This document shows, piece after piece, positions 23,196-33,009 of a stretch of DNA of 64,000 nucleotides (positions within the stretch are counted from its first letter, which is position 1; each line of letters begins with the position of its first letter). The stretch is from Heligmosomoides polygyrus polygyrus. Its lineage: Eukaryota; Nematoda; Chromadorea; Rhabditida; Heligmosomidae. The DNA lies in contig OX377202.1 of NCBI GenBank assembly GCA_947396885.1, forward strand, positions 22,320,001 through 22,384,000, given 5' to 3'. The notes under the pieces are model-generated. The model was given only the letters and a program-made list of their open reading frames with translations, ran no database searches and was not told the origin of the DNA. The translations under genes and the position numbers were made by a program.

Positions 23196-23214
23196 GCCGC
23201 TGGAAACGCCAACT

Positions 23215-23430
23215 CGTCCTTGACAGGGTGTTCATTCCGACGTCATCGCACCACTACCACTTACGCAGCAAAGAACCAAATTCGTCATAGTATTTGTGGA
23301 TGCTTTCTCCAAATTCATCATCGCTGAACCCCTGTCGGATCAAAAAGCGCTCACGACAGCCTAAATATTCACTAAACGTTTCATATCTCGATTTGAACTA
23401 CCAGAAGCACTGGTTAGTGAAAAAGGAACC
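23215..23430 (+). pseudogene. Ty3/Gypsy-like integrase, copy 1, part 1
   Basis: Plus-strand frame TKFVIVFVDAFSKFIIAEPL, QKALTTA, FTKRFISRF, LPEALVSEKGT matches the start of a retroviral-type integrase core: the VDAFSKF block holds the first catalytic Asp of D,D35E, and the QGT-like block should hold the second, here degraded to SEKGT. A stop interrupts the frame after LTTA. A 3.4-kb insertion follows at 23,431 and the integrase resumes at 26,866. Confidence 0.85.
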
Positions 23431-23900
23431 TAAATCTGAAACCGTTTGAGATGGGTTCAGCGGTAGTTTCGATCTAGTACGCGAGCCAACCACACACCGA
23501 CAGAGTTGATACCACGGATTTTGTTCTCAAACTTTTATAATTAAACCAGAAATTAGACACGGTAGATCACAAAGTAAAGCGAGCAACAAGGCACATTCAC
23601 TACCGGAGCTATTAAGTCAAATACAACAGGATAACATAGGAAATGACAAATTGTCTGTGTTTTCAATGAGATTCAAATAGTCTGAGCGGTCTGCGTCAAT
23701 TAATTAATGCATAAATAAGCGTATAAAAAAGAGAGAAAATGGAAGGGTACGGGTGCGGGCGCAGTGGAGAGGAAGCCGTCGCGCCGCTCGCGACGGTAAG
23801 CTGGTTGGGTACTGTTTCCGAGGGCGGGGCCTCAGCTTCTGCGTCTCCGTTGCCCCCGAGCCCCGTTCTGCAAAAAGAGCGATACTTCCCACTGCGATAC

Positions 23901-24590
23901 TTAGGGATACTTAGTGCCTAGGTCCTCTGCGATAAACTGGTCCAACCTTCTGCGTGGTGATCTCGGCGGGTGATCTTCTTGACGCCTCCTCGTAGCTTCT
24001 ATGCAGCCACAGAATCCTCTGTCGAGTATGCTGCGTTGCTTCCGGCATGGTGCAGACCGCAGCGTGGTGTACCGTCTGACCGCAGTAGCGACAAGGTGTG
24101 TCTCTCTTTTCCTGCAATTTTCACCACCATCGCACCCGTTGATTGGAAACTTATCGCACCTTCCCTCTGCTGCGAGGTAGATCCTTCGTGATTCTACGTC
24201 CATGACAACTATGCATGAATCACTGTAGTGTCGCTGTGTGGCCTCACAGAATACCCATCGGATCAGTTTCGTCTCATGTCGGTTTACGTCATTGACGTGA
24301 AATCTGTGTTCTGGGCAAGAAGGCAACCTCTCTAGTTCATTGAGCCTGAACTCCAGATCGTCCGTTTGCTGCACTGCACTGCGGAGGTCCTCTTAAAGCT
24401 GTTGTATTCTCCTTTCTCCTTCTGCGGCTGGATATTCGTTCTCGATGGGTCTTTGGATCGGTGCTTCTGCGTCTTCTGGTGCGTGCTCTACTTCTACAAC
24501 CACATCAGGGTTTTCTGGTAACTGGCCTTCGTTTACCAGCTGCGTCGTGTCCTGGGGTAGCTTTGCTCCCCGTTAACATCCTCCGATTTG
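23901..24590 (-). pseudogene. Gag zinc-knuckle region, Pao/BEL-like
   Basis: A minus-strand frame starts just after the LTR (LPQDTTQLVNEGQ, an acidic linker) and continues past one stop into LRSAVQQTDDLEFRLNELE. Then come WVFCEATQRHYSDSC, a C-x-x-C..H....C knuckle; further Cys (EGRCDK, GENCRK); and, in the next frame, PCRYCGQTVHHAAVC. The HH....C knuckle of this last type is common in nematode Pao/BEL Gag proteins (family knowledge; the assignment here is inference). One frameshift near 24,100 and one stop break it. Confidence 0.6.
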
Positions 24591-24595
24591 TGAAG

Positions 24596-25286
24596 TGTGC
24601 AGCTGGGTAACACTGGTTCGACGGAGTGATAATTTAAATTATGTCAGCCGAAAGACGTGGGAGATGAACGAGAGAATGATTGGGAGTGGAGCACGAAAGG
24701 TGTCAAGGGCACTGGGACCCTTGGTCGCTACACGTAGCGAAAGTACCCACACTACGCGGAAGGGGGAAATCACCTAACCCGACCGCAGACCTGGAGGGAA
24801 GACACCTAATGCCGCCCCGCTGAGCGATGTGAGCAGGAAAATAAGATTTCGAATACGTCGGGTCTGCCCGACAACAATAAAAAAACCACGCACTCGACTG
24901 CGTGCACACGAAACTCCTTGATCCCTCTATGCAAAAGGGAAGTACCCTTCCCCACGAAGGCGTGATTAGAGGATTAAAACAACGACGAAAACAAAGAAAA
25001 ATGGCCCTTGTGGCCTTACCGGCTATCCGACGTCGCGTTCCGGCGAGGAATGTTCTCGAGGTCCGCGCCGCTGCGCATGGTCCGGCGCGGTGCGGTTCCC
25101 GCGTTGACTGATCAATGCGGATCACCCCCTTCGGCCTTACTCGGACGGGCCCCAGGCGTGGAGGAGGACAGGGTCCGAAGAGAGAGCGTTCTGAACGGAG
25201 AGAACGCACAGAACCGGTCAATGGAGGCAATATCGTGTGACCACGGATGAACCGCGTCAACAGACGGGCAGCCGGGGTACTTGACA
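24596..25286 (-). mobile_element. LTR with adjacent polypurine tract
   Basis: On the minus strand the sequence AAGGGGGGCA (plus 25,287-25,296) directly precedes TGTCAAGTACCCC at 25,286, and the segment ends in GCTGCACA at 24,596. That is a polypurine tract followed by a TG...CA LTR of 691 bp. The PPT shows it to be a 3' LTR of the minus-strand coding region at 25,369-26,865. No second copy and no target duplication were found. Gag-type sequence on the far side suggests rearrangement. Confidence 0.6.
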
Positions 25287-25368
25287 TGCCCCCCTTAAAA
25301 ATATAGGCTGCTCCACTCAGCCTCAGAGTTCTTTAGGGACTCTTTGTCAATCAAAAGAGATTTCCACC

Positions 25369-26865
25369 TACTGATTGAGCTCCCTTTGTCTTTTGACCCA
25401 CTTCACCCGCAGTGGATCATAATAGTGATCCGGGTACCGCCTTTTGAACTCAAGCAATGTTAGTGCATGAGCATAATATTGTTTAGAAGCATTCAAAAAT
25501 CTTTTGGCCGCAGACTCATAATAGACCTTTCTGCAGTCTACAAGGCGGCCATCCCTCGTATTGATCGGGGCGGTTTCGAACGGCGGGTATCAAACGGCGG
25601 AAGAGTGTTCGAAATCCAATGGTATATATATGGACATTGTCTCATGAGCTCGATACAGAAATCAGAAAGGAGGTCGCAAGCGACTGTTCAGTTTCGTCGT
25701 CTCTTGGCGACGGGAGCACAAAGAATTCTGAACCACAAGCGATGGCCTCACAGATCCGAATGAATGCAACTCGCCAGGCCTCAGGCGAGAAATAACGAGG
25801 AGGGCTAAAGAGGGTGATAGCTGACAACTGATCAGTGAGCCACTGTCTGGGTGTTTGACTGGGGTCGGAATAGAACAGGGCGACCTGATGCTGTCGAGTG
25901 AAAATCTCGAGAAAGCCCTCGAACCCCTCGGGGAGGAAGATTGCGAAGCGCCTGGGTCGCGGCCTGGGTACGGGCGCCGGGGGAGACGCCATCAGCCTGA
26001 TGGACGTCAGCGCCTCGCTCACCAGGCGCCCGACCGCTGCCGGCTGCCCGCAGCACGTGCGATCCCCCTCCTCCAGGTGTCCTTGCCGGATGTACTCAAG
26101 GTAGTGGTGGATATGTAGGCAGTTCTTCTTAAAACGAAGATAGGCCTCGACAAGGGAGTAGGTGGTGAGGATATAGTACGCCTGATGCGAGCCTTTTTCA
26201 AATCCGCGTCGACGTGCGTGAGGTCCAAGATGGCCAATATTTGTGCCAGTTCTCAAACTGACACCGGCCGCTCGTCCGGCAGTATTTTACAGCCAAACAT
26301 CTCGCCGATTGTTTCTAGTATTCCACATCGTCGCGGACCTGACCCGTCGTCAAAAACGCCATCGCAAACATACTCGATAGAGCATCGCTTCAGCATCTCC
26401 TTCTTCTGGAGCGCCATCGTCCTCGCCAACTTCGTCTATCATTTCCAAGAACTCTTGGTTAGCATCCATCATCTCTCTCTCAAGATCATCCTCCTCCTGA
26501 TCCGCTTCGAACTGCGCAGCTATGTCCTCGGCTGCTTTGTTTTCGAGCTGTTTACCTTTCTCTGAGGCCTAAGTCGCTGGCAGTGTATCACGTTTCGACT
26601 CCTGTGAGAAGACGCTCTTGCTGGATCCCTCGCTCTACCTCGTACACCTCTTCGAGCCATTCCGTTTGCGTACCATTCTCTGCCTTCACCTCGGTTTGTG
26701 TCTGTTCTTCCGCGAATCTCGTTCGTCGACTTTGCGTCCTTTTGTTTTCCTGTTTTGCCATCGTCTGAGTTTTTCGAGTTACTTGTACGCTTGACCACTT
26801 CTGCGTACATTGGTCGACTCCCCTGTAGAAGATCGTCTGCATTTCTTTATCGATGCCCCGCATCA
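25369..26865 (-). pseudogene. Gag-like capsid region upstream of the 24.6-25.3 kb LTR
   Basis: The frame begins at an ATG flush with the insert end (MRGIDKEMQTIFYRG, charged, coiled-coil-like). After several breaks comes a helical 204-aa stretch, 26,256-25,642 (YILTTYSLVEAYLRFKKN, FAIFLPEGFEGFLEIF, LTDQLSAITLFSPP), that fits a capsid fold. A last frame ends LEFKRRYPDHYYDPLRVK and stops at about 25,370, 70-80 bp before the polypurine tract. No protease or reverse transcriptase is present between this region and the LTR. The function is inferred from position and composition. Confidence 0.4.
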
Positions 26866-27180
26866 GAACCAACTACACGAACGATGTATTGTGAAACCTG
26901 CTGCAACAATTCGGAATCACGCGCCGCATGATCATGCCATACCATCATCAAAGCAATGGTCAGGTGGAAAGGGCTAACCTGTAAGGATGCTGTCCCAGGA
27001 GGCCTGATTGGAGATGCATCTCAGGGCTCTGGAACTGCTCCTTAACGGAGACTTGACGACTATATCCGACATGCGGACTCAGCGGATGAAGCAAGAGATC
27101 TGGCGCGACCAGACGACATTCCTAAGAACAACTGTAACTGGAGGAAGACTCGTGTTTCACTAAGAATTCATTATCGAACT
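26866..27180 (+). pseudogene. Ty3/Gypsy-like integrase, copy 1, part 2
   Basis: NYTNDVL, a stop, then NLLQQFGITRRMIMPYHHQSNGQVERANL. The PYHHQSNGQVER stretch is the classical end of the integrase core and contains the catalytic Glu. After this the reading is lost, in the same way as in copy 2. Confidence 0.85.
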
Positions 27181-28609
27181 ACGACACTACCATGTGGATT
27201 TATGAAGAACAAAGAGTAGGCATGGCAAGGAAGAAGAAGATACGTGAATTGGGGATAAAAGATTTCGTAGGAGAAGAAGGAGGAGATCGAGGAAGAAGAG
27301 TAAGAAGAACGGCATTTCAAGGAGAGCAGCCAGATGCCAGGAAAGTAAAAAGTGCAGCCAGATGCCAGGAAAACGGTCGGAGTATAAGTGTGGCAGTGAT
27401 GCACCATTGCCCATGTAATTTAATTTAGAAAAAAATTGATTTAAAAATGAATGGTAAGGTTATAAGAAAAGTAAAGATACAATGGAGGACGAAATTTGGC
27501 GACGTGTGATTATTTTTTATCGAGAGTCCCTCTGAGGAGTGAGGATGAGAAAGACGGGACTCACTAAGCAAGCGGACGTGAGATGAGAGCTTGCGAGGAC
27601 AAGATGAGGGATGAGAATAAGGACACAAGAATGGTGAAGGAGGAGGCTGCAAAAGCCTGACTGAAAAAAACTGACGAACTAAATAAAAAATTGAATAGAG
27701 TACACAAAGAATCCTGATGAAACAGTCGCTTGCGCCTTAAGGGCGCATTTAGGAGAAAAACTCAAACAAATCTAGCGCAATCACACGTCTCAAAGTCATT
27801 AAGAAAAGGGAACTTACCTTTGATGAGTCGAAGGCGCGTCCCGCGGTCGCTCTCGGAGCGGTTGTAGCGACGGATGGGTAGAAGTATGCCAAAATGGAGT
27901 CGAAAAGTCGGATTATAACAAGGAGCAGCCGACGATGCCCAGTTTGGGCTAAGAACAGTCCAGAAATGATTCACAGGCTGTCCAAAGCGGCGTTATACGG
28001 CAATTCGCGTTAGGACCAGCCTCTTACTTCGACTTGTGCTAAGCGCGGCGCGTGTTAGCGCCCTTGCGCAGCGGCTGAGCCGGCATGCAGCCGGAAACGG
28101 ACCGAATGGGTCAGCTGGACGGCTCGCTAAGAGGGGACCGCGTGATAAGCGCGGGACGCGGGGCGAACACGACTGAAGGCTCAGCGATACATGCATTGAG
28201 CGATCTTAGCCTGCTGACCTAGCTGCTTAGGGGCTAAGATGGATCGAGCGGACCGCGGCAATGGGCATGAGGCCACCGCTGGTCCGAGCCAGGCGCGATG
28301 TTGTTAGCGCGAACAGTTAAGTGCGCGTAATCGCTGCGAACCGTTTGAAGCGGCGCCCTAAGGCGTGACAAGCACGTCTTAGGATAGAGTTGTTTAGCTA
28401 ATAGCGCCTAAATGGTAGTATTGAGCCTATAGATGGCATTTAGACACCTGAAAGGTATAGTTGAAAATGATACAGTTGGCCAGTTGCGCTTCTATGCTGG
28501 AATAATGGCTAAGGAAAGTTCCTTAGCGACCGTTGAGCGTCTCAAGTCCTTATGAATAGATGTCTAGTCTTAGCGCTGCGGGTTAGGTTGAGCTCGCGCT
28601 GGCGATGAC
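27181..28609. other. unassigned LTR-element sequence, GC-rich in its second half
   Basis: 27,181-27,420 is similar to the start of the 34.75-kb LTR family C region (GCATGGCAAGGAAGAAGAAG). 28,000-28,600 is GC-rich and unusually dense in GCTAAG/TTAGCG words. No coding region is recognised. Confidence 0.35.
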
Positions 28610-29010
28610 GATGTAGGTGAGTCCTGTCGAGAGGGAGATAGAGAAGAATCCTGCGGCAGCGTTCTACTCGAGTCCTGCGGTGTTGTCCCTATACTTTTCG
28701 GTCGCAGTTATAAGCGACCGAAGACTCCCTGGGTTCGGGGATAGGGAGTCTTCGGGTTCGGACGAAAGAAGAGAGACCCCTTCTCTTTTGCTCCAGCAGC
28801 TTATATACTCTGACCTTTTGCTGGCATCTGGCTGTACTTTTTGCTAGTGCGTCCGGTTCTCTCATCCCTTGCCGTTCTATAGCCCTGCGGCGAACTTCTG
28901 ATGTAGTGGCGGGCTGTTGGTCGGCTTTAGCAATCGTAATTCCCGGAGGTGATGACGGCAGGTGTTTTTAGTGCGATAGCGCTGCTGCTATTCCGGATGT
29001 TTACGTGCGT
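28610..29010 (-). mobile_element. LTR family C, copy 1
   Basis: Shares about 300 bp with 34,920-35,165. The minus-strand TATATAAG (plus CTTATATACTCTGACC, near 28,800) looks like the promoter. It contains a 12-bp inverted repeat (GAAGACTCCCT/AGGGAGTCTTC) at 28,717-28,755 that copy 2 lacks. It interrupts the integrase frame at the same place as copy 2 does. Confidence 0.55.
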
Positions 29011-29029
29011 CTATCCTTTGCATTTGCCC

Positions 29030-29470
29030 GTTGCACTCAGTCTATTTTAATCCACTGTCCTGCCGTCTGCTCGTTCGTTCGCCTTGACATTGGCGCTCGG
29101 AGTTGCTTAAACCGCACGCTGCAGGAACTAGACTCAATCGCCACTGTGCAACATCAAGATACTTGGGACGAGGTGCTTCCACTTGATCAGCCATTCTTAC
29201 AACTCACGGAAAACGCCTCTACAAAATTCTCGCCCTATTTCTAATTCATAAACGGGAATCCAATCACATATTCCCCCTCGCAACGCGACTATCTTGTAAG
29301 CAAATCGCCTGCGAAGAGGACTACGTTAGCCAGCTCGCAGAAAAAAAGGCTTCAACAACTTCCCGATTCGACGGGCCGTATTTAGTCATCCCAGTGGAAT
29401 ACCTCAATGTAGTAATCCAGGATGGATGACAGAAACGAACCACTCACATCAACCGGACCAAGATCTTCAA
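29030..29470 (+). pseudogene. Ty3/Gypsy-like integrase C-terminal region, copy 1
   Basis: NRTLQELDSIATVQHQDTWDEVLPL, then, in shifted frames, a YNSS/TGFSPY-like region (TSTKFSPYF), KQIACEEDYVSQLAEKK, and FDGPYLVIPVEYLNVV with the end THINRTKIFNATSNDN. This is the integrase C-terminal path (ANRTLQE, SPYFLIYGREP, and a GPY-type motif in DGPYLV). The GPY/F module is typical of Ty3/Gypsy integrases (family knowledge). Stops and frameshifts make it non-functional. The tail is 80-90% similar to copy 2. Confidence 0.75.
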
Positions 29471-29474
29471 CGCG

Positions 29475-30790
29475 ACTTCGAACGACAACAGCATGAGAAT
29501 GCAGAAGAAGGCTGGGTTAGACATCACAGCAGGAAACCTGGGATTAGATGAAGCGCTAGGTTGCTGCAATTGCTGACTGTGGGTGAAAGTGGGCTGCAGT
29601 GGGAAATTTTGGAGATAGGAAGGGTTATATGTGGGCATATAATTCTGCCTCGGAGTGGGTTGTAAAAATCTAAGGAAGTCCCAGAAATTAGGAGAATACC
29701 TAGAAGAAAATCCCCTAGATCGATAGGCTTTCTGCCCCGGCAACCGCGGAGAATAATTTCTCTGGACTTGAAAGGGTCGACCTCTGAGAGTTCGATTTTG
29801 GCCGCAAAAAGGAGCAGGAAACTGGTTAAGGACTTATTGGAGACGGACCTATTACTCAAGGTGTTAACTTGTTTTTGGAGGGTCTGGACTTTATCCGTAG
29901 TAGCCAAAGAATTAAGGCTATCTCTTGATCCAAAATACGACTCTCATTCTCTGAATTCGCTACTACCGACTCAAAATCCTCAATTTCAGGGAGACGACGT
30001 ATCGCCTTACGAGTACCTGGGGCTAGGCCCTTGATAAAGAAGTCAATTGCTAATTTACGAGGTATGTTCTTATCTTCTCCTTGGAATGCCACTTTAGTTT
30101 TATTTAAAATTTTCCGAGCGAACTCACCCAACAGAGTCCTACCTTGCTTAATGTTGTGGAGCTCATCTCTTATGTTACTTAGAATTGCCTGGGACGTTAA
30201 TTTTTTAGCTAAAGCTAGGGTCATGGTCTCCCAGTTGGCTTTCTCAGCATCCGAAAGACTATAAAACTTCAATTTAGCTCCTCCTGTAAGGTAGAGAGGC
30301 ATAAGGGATTTGGCATGCTCGAGGGGAAATCCTAAGCGATCAACTAGTTCAGTGTAATCTCCTAAAAATTCCTTGAAAGTCTTATTTGATTCTCAAGAAA
30401 ATTTTTCTATGCGGTTATCTAGTAATTTGCAAGAGATATAAGGATGCGGGAGAAGTTACCGACATACGATCTAGGGAAATATCTGACTTATTTTCCATCG
30501 ATCTACGATGACGGAATGCTTTAGGGGTATTCTTATATTTTTCTGTTAAGATATCTAGGAGTTCTTGCCTATTGGGGGTCTCGAAATCGCCATCAGATCC
30601 GGCAGGAAACTGTGAAGAGGGGTGGCTGTAGGCTATTCGCCAATCAAGTAGCTGGCAAAGAGTTGATCGCGCTTAAGGTTATAGCGGAGTCTTCGTGACG
30701 CACGCTCGGATTGGGGGTTGGGGTCTCTTAGGAGTCTCTTTAAAGTTCAGAGACGTTTGATATCTAATAGACTTTTGTAAAGCGTCTACT
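29475..30790 (-). pseudogene. Gag of a Ty3/Gypsy-like element
   Basis: The minus frame 30,302-29,856 (148 aa) contains LPLYLTGGAKLKFYSL, NWETMTLALAKKLTSQ, LLGEFARKILNKTKVAF, KLAIDFFIKGLAPGTRKAI and FESVVANSENES, the helical pattern of the retrotransposon Gag (capsid) domain. Upstream, in another frame, PNRQELLDILTEKYKNTPKAF (30,590-30,520) is its N-terminal part. Downstream, shifted frames give a coiled-coil-like VQTLQKQVNTLSN and then a Gln/Pro/Tyr-rich tail ending near 29,480. At least two frameshifts. It faces the plus-strand integrase tail that ends at 29,470, so the two do not belong to one continuous element. Confidence 0.7.
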
Positions 30791-31049
30791 ATTTCGATAA
30801 ATCTGGGAAGGAGGAACAAGAACGACAGATATGGGGGTATGAGGAGATATGAGACGGTGAGAAATAATCAAAAGTAAAAGTAAGAATAAGTAAAGTGAAG
30901 TTCTGGTCTTCCTCAGAGTGAGGGACTGTTACACCAAAAGGAATATTGATAGCGAGTTCACCCTGTCCTTGCGTATTGCTGATTGTGGAGTACTGGCGGC
31001 GACTGACTGGCGGTCGGTCGTTGAGTTGAAGAAGTGAGCTGCGTCGGGA

Positions 31050-31340
31050 CCGTCCGGGTTTTATATTCACTTCGGGAGGGAGTGGGGATAAGGAGAGAGA
31101 GGGAGAGAGAAAGGTGGGTGGAAGTGACGGAGGATTAGTCGCAATGGGAGATTAATGACCGGCGCTACACCGCTTTTGGAAGCTTTTCGGGTGTGGGGCA
31201 GCGGCGCCGTTGTCTTCGGCATTTGATGAATAACGACATCGGATTGGAGCCGAGGAACGACTGTCGAGCAGCCGTGAACAAGGAGATTAGTTGCGCGGAC
31301 GGCGCATCGGGCCGCCTGAAACAACGGCGTGTTTGACACT
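31050..31340 (-). mobile_element. LTR family D promoter region, copy 2
   Basis: The U3 segment is similar to 22,905-23,195, followed by a minus-strand TATAAAA box (31,059-31,065) and a leader similar to that at 18.7-18.8 kb (GCTCACTTC, CCAGTCAGTCGC). It provides the link that makes the other two fragments parts of one LTR family. Confidence 0.6.
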
Positions 31341-31564
31341 AATTGCTGTAGTGAGAAGAGAAAATTCTATTATTTGGTACAAAGCAGTTGGCCGGTGGAT
31401 GGGATTAATTGCATGTAAGTGCATGTGCATGCTACCAGATTATGAGTACCAAGGCGCATGAGTCCCAAACAGGAGTCTATCATCAGGGAGTATCCAAAAC
31501 GCACGCCCTTGTCGAAAACTCCGCTATGTGGAACAGTATGAAACGCGATATACGCACTTTCATA

Positions 31565-32024
31565 TGTAATAAACTAGCGGCTCAGTTTATTAGCGTGAAG
31601 GAGGCGTGCTCGGAGGCACAGTCCCGTAGTGGAAATAAGGTACATAAGGCTTCTTTTCTATACGAGTTTATCTGATTATCGGACAAAACGATGGTGATAT
31701 AGGAACATACGAGGTTGAACGGAAGCAGTGGGTTACATTGCATACAGAGTGTATGGGGGGAGTTACAACAAAGCTACAACATAGTATGGGAGATGGCCTA
31801 CGGCAAGCCGGAGGAAAGCAGGGGAAGAGGGCGCCCGAGCTCGTTCAAAGGGGAGGAGACCGCCAGGCGTTTTCCAGGCCTCCTTTTTTATAGCCGCCGC
31901 CTCCTCGCGGGCGGAACGTCTGCCGTGAGTGGATGAGGGGCTTGGACGGTCCTGGCAGGAATGGAGAAGGGATTGCTGGGCTACCGAAGAACTTTAACTT
32001 CGTCTCTCGTGGAGGGTCACTACA
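31565..32024 (-). mobile_element. LTR family A variant, 3' LTR of a Gag-only element
   Basis: Plus-strand TGTAATAAACTAG...CTCAGTTTATTA at the left end matches the LTR A terminus, and CACTACA at 32,018-32,024 matches the other end (minus-strand start TGTAGTG). A stem-loop and purine-rich tract follow at 32,025-32,060. On the minus strand it lies directly downstream of zinc-knuckle Gag sequence with no pol in between. Confidence 0.65.
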
Positions 32025-32040
32025 TCCCACACCACTCAGA

Positions 32041-32060
32041 AGTCCCTGTCCCCAGGGACT
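32041..32060. repeat. stem-loop next to polypurine tract, copy 3
   Basis: AGTCCCTG/CAGGGACT stem with TCCC loop, identical to the copy at 16,264 though the flanks differ. Confidence 0.75.
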
Positions 32061-32104
32061 AAATATTGGGAAAGAGGATGGGAAAGAAGGAAGAAGAGGA
32101 GGAA

Positions 32105-32764
32105 AGTTGATTGAACATTGATGCTTGGTCGTGCACAACAGCTCGTGGTGGTCATCATCTCCACATTTTGTGCACGACGAATTGGTGGTACAGGCTTCCA
32201 TGGGGTGGGGTCCTATGCACTTTGTGCATCTATTCAATTTGGCCAGGATATGATACTTTATAAAAAAAAGGGATTTCGGCCCTACAGAGAGGAGTGGCAT
32301 GTGGACCTGCGCAAAGCGCGCATGGGTAGTCCACCTTTGGGTACTGTGGAAGAGAATTAGGTTGGCATTTGAGACAAAAAGTTAACGGCACACTGTAACA
32401 TTTCAAATTCCACTTGGGCTCCGGAATAGAGGATTTTTCCGATTCCTCCCAATTCCCATTAGGAAGTCTCTCTCTCGCATGAGGTCCCCTGGGGGATGGA
32501 GAGCGAGAGGGAGGAGAGAGACAGGATCGAAATGGTATCAGCCGCTCGGGAAATGATTTCCTGGGTAGATCCTTGGACACCTTTAGTGGTCTGCGAGCCG
32601 CCATCGTTGCGAGCTGGTGAAGTACAGGTTTCGCTTTCCCTCGCCGTGCCCATTGTTTCTGGATAGGTTTGAACGTCGAGGGCGACGGATGCGGAGTCGG
32701 GGACATGCGAACAGTGCCACAGGAGAAAAGATCCCAGCGCATATAGGAATATTGAACCTCTCAT
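32105..32764 (-). pseudogene. Gag with three zinc knuckles (Pao/BEL-like), no pol
   Basis: The frame 32,742-32,230 is Ser/Pro/Arg-rich, then has LTFCLKCQPN and YPCALCAGPHATPLC. After a frameshift the frame from 32,300 has LNRCTKCIGPHPMEAC and SSCTKCGDDDHHELLC. Three consecutive C-x2-C-x3/5-H-x4-C knuckles of this kind are nucleocapsid motifs as found in nematode Pao/BEL Gag proteins. About 40 codons later the frame runs into the polypurine region and 3' LTR. Either pol was deleted or this is a non-autonomous element that always lacked it. Confidence 0.7.
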
Positions 32765-32789
32765 GCCGCTGGAAACGCCAACTCGTCCT

Positions 32790-33009
32790 TAACAGAGGGT
32801 TCAATCCAACGTCATCGGACCACTACCACTTACACTGCAAGAAACCAAATTCGTCATCGTATTTGTGGACGCTTTCTCCAAAATCATCATCGCTGAACCT
32901 CTATCGGATCAAAAAGCGCTCACGACAGCCGAAATATTCACTAAACGTCTCATATTCGAATTGGACTACCAGAAACACTGGTTACCGACCAAGGAACTAA
33001 CTACCCGAG
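32790..33009 (+). pseudogene. Ty3/Gypsy-like integrase, copy 2, part 1
   Basis: KFVIVFVDAFSKIIIAEPL (first catalytic Asp), QKALTTAEIFTKRL, then, after a frameshift, GLPETLVTDQGTNY, which contains the second catalytic Asp. It is nearly the same as copy 1 at 23.2 kb but without the TAA after LTTA. The sequence upstream (CATATAGGAATATTGAAC, GCCGCTGGAAACGCCAACTC) is also shared with copy 1, so the composite junction was duplicated. It is interrupted at 33,010 by the family B array. Confidence 0.85.

Larger units (their letters stand above)
23431..26865 (-). mobile_element. 3.4-kb insertion in the integrase, flanked by GAACC
   Basis: The 5-bp GAACC occurs immediately left (23,426-23,430) and right (26,866-26,870). 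Removing the insert restores the integrase reading across the join, as seen by comparison with copy 2. Inside are minus-strand Gag-like frames, an LTR and a zinc-knuckle region. The insert ends do not show TG/CA and the two ends are not similar, so the element type is unclear; a truncated or rearranged LTR element is most likely. Confidence 0.6.

Noticed and set aside
24703..25287. 194-codon minus frame as a protein gene
   Set aside because: It covers the LTR at 24.6-25.3 kb; composition follows the LTR and no domain is visible.
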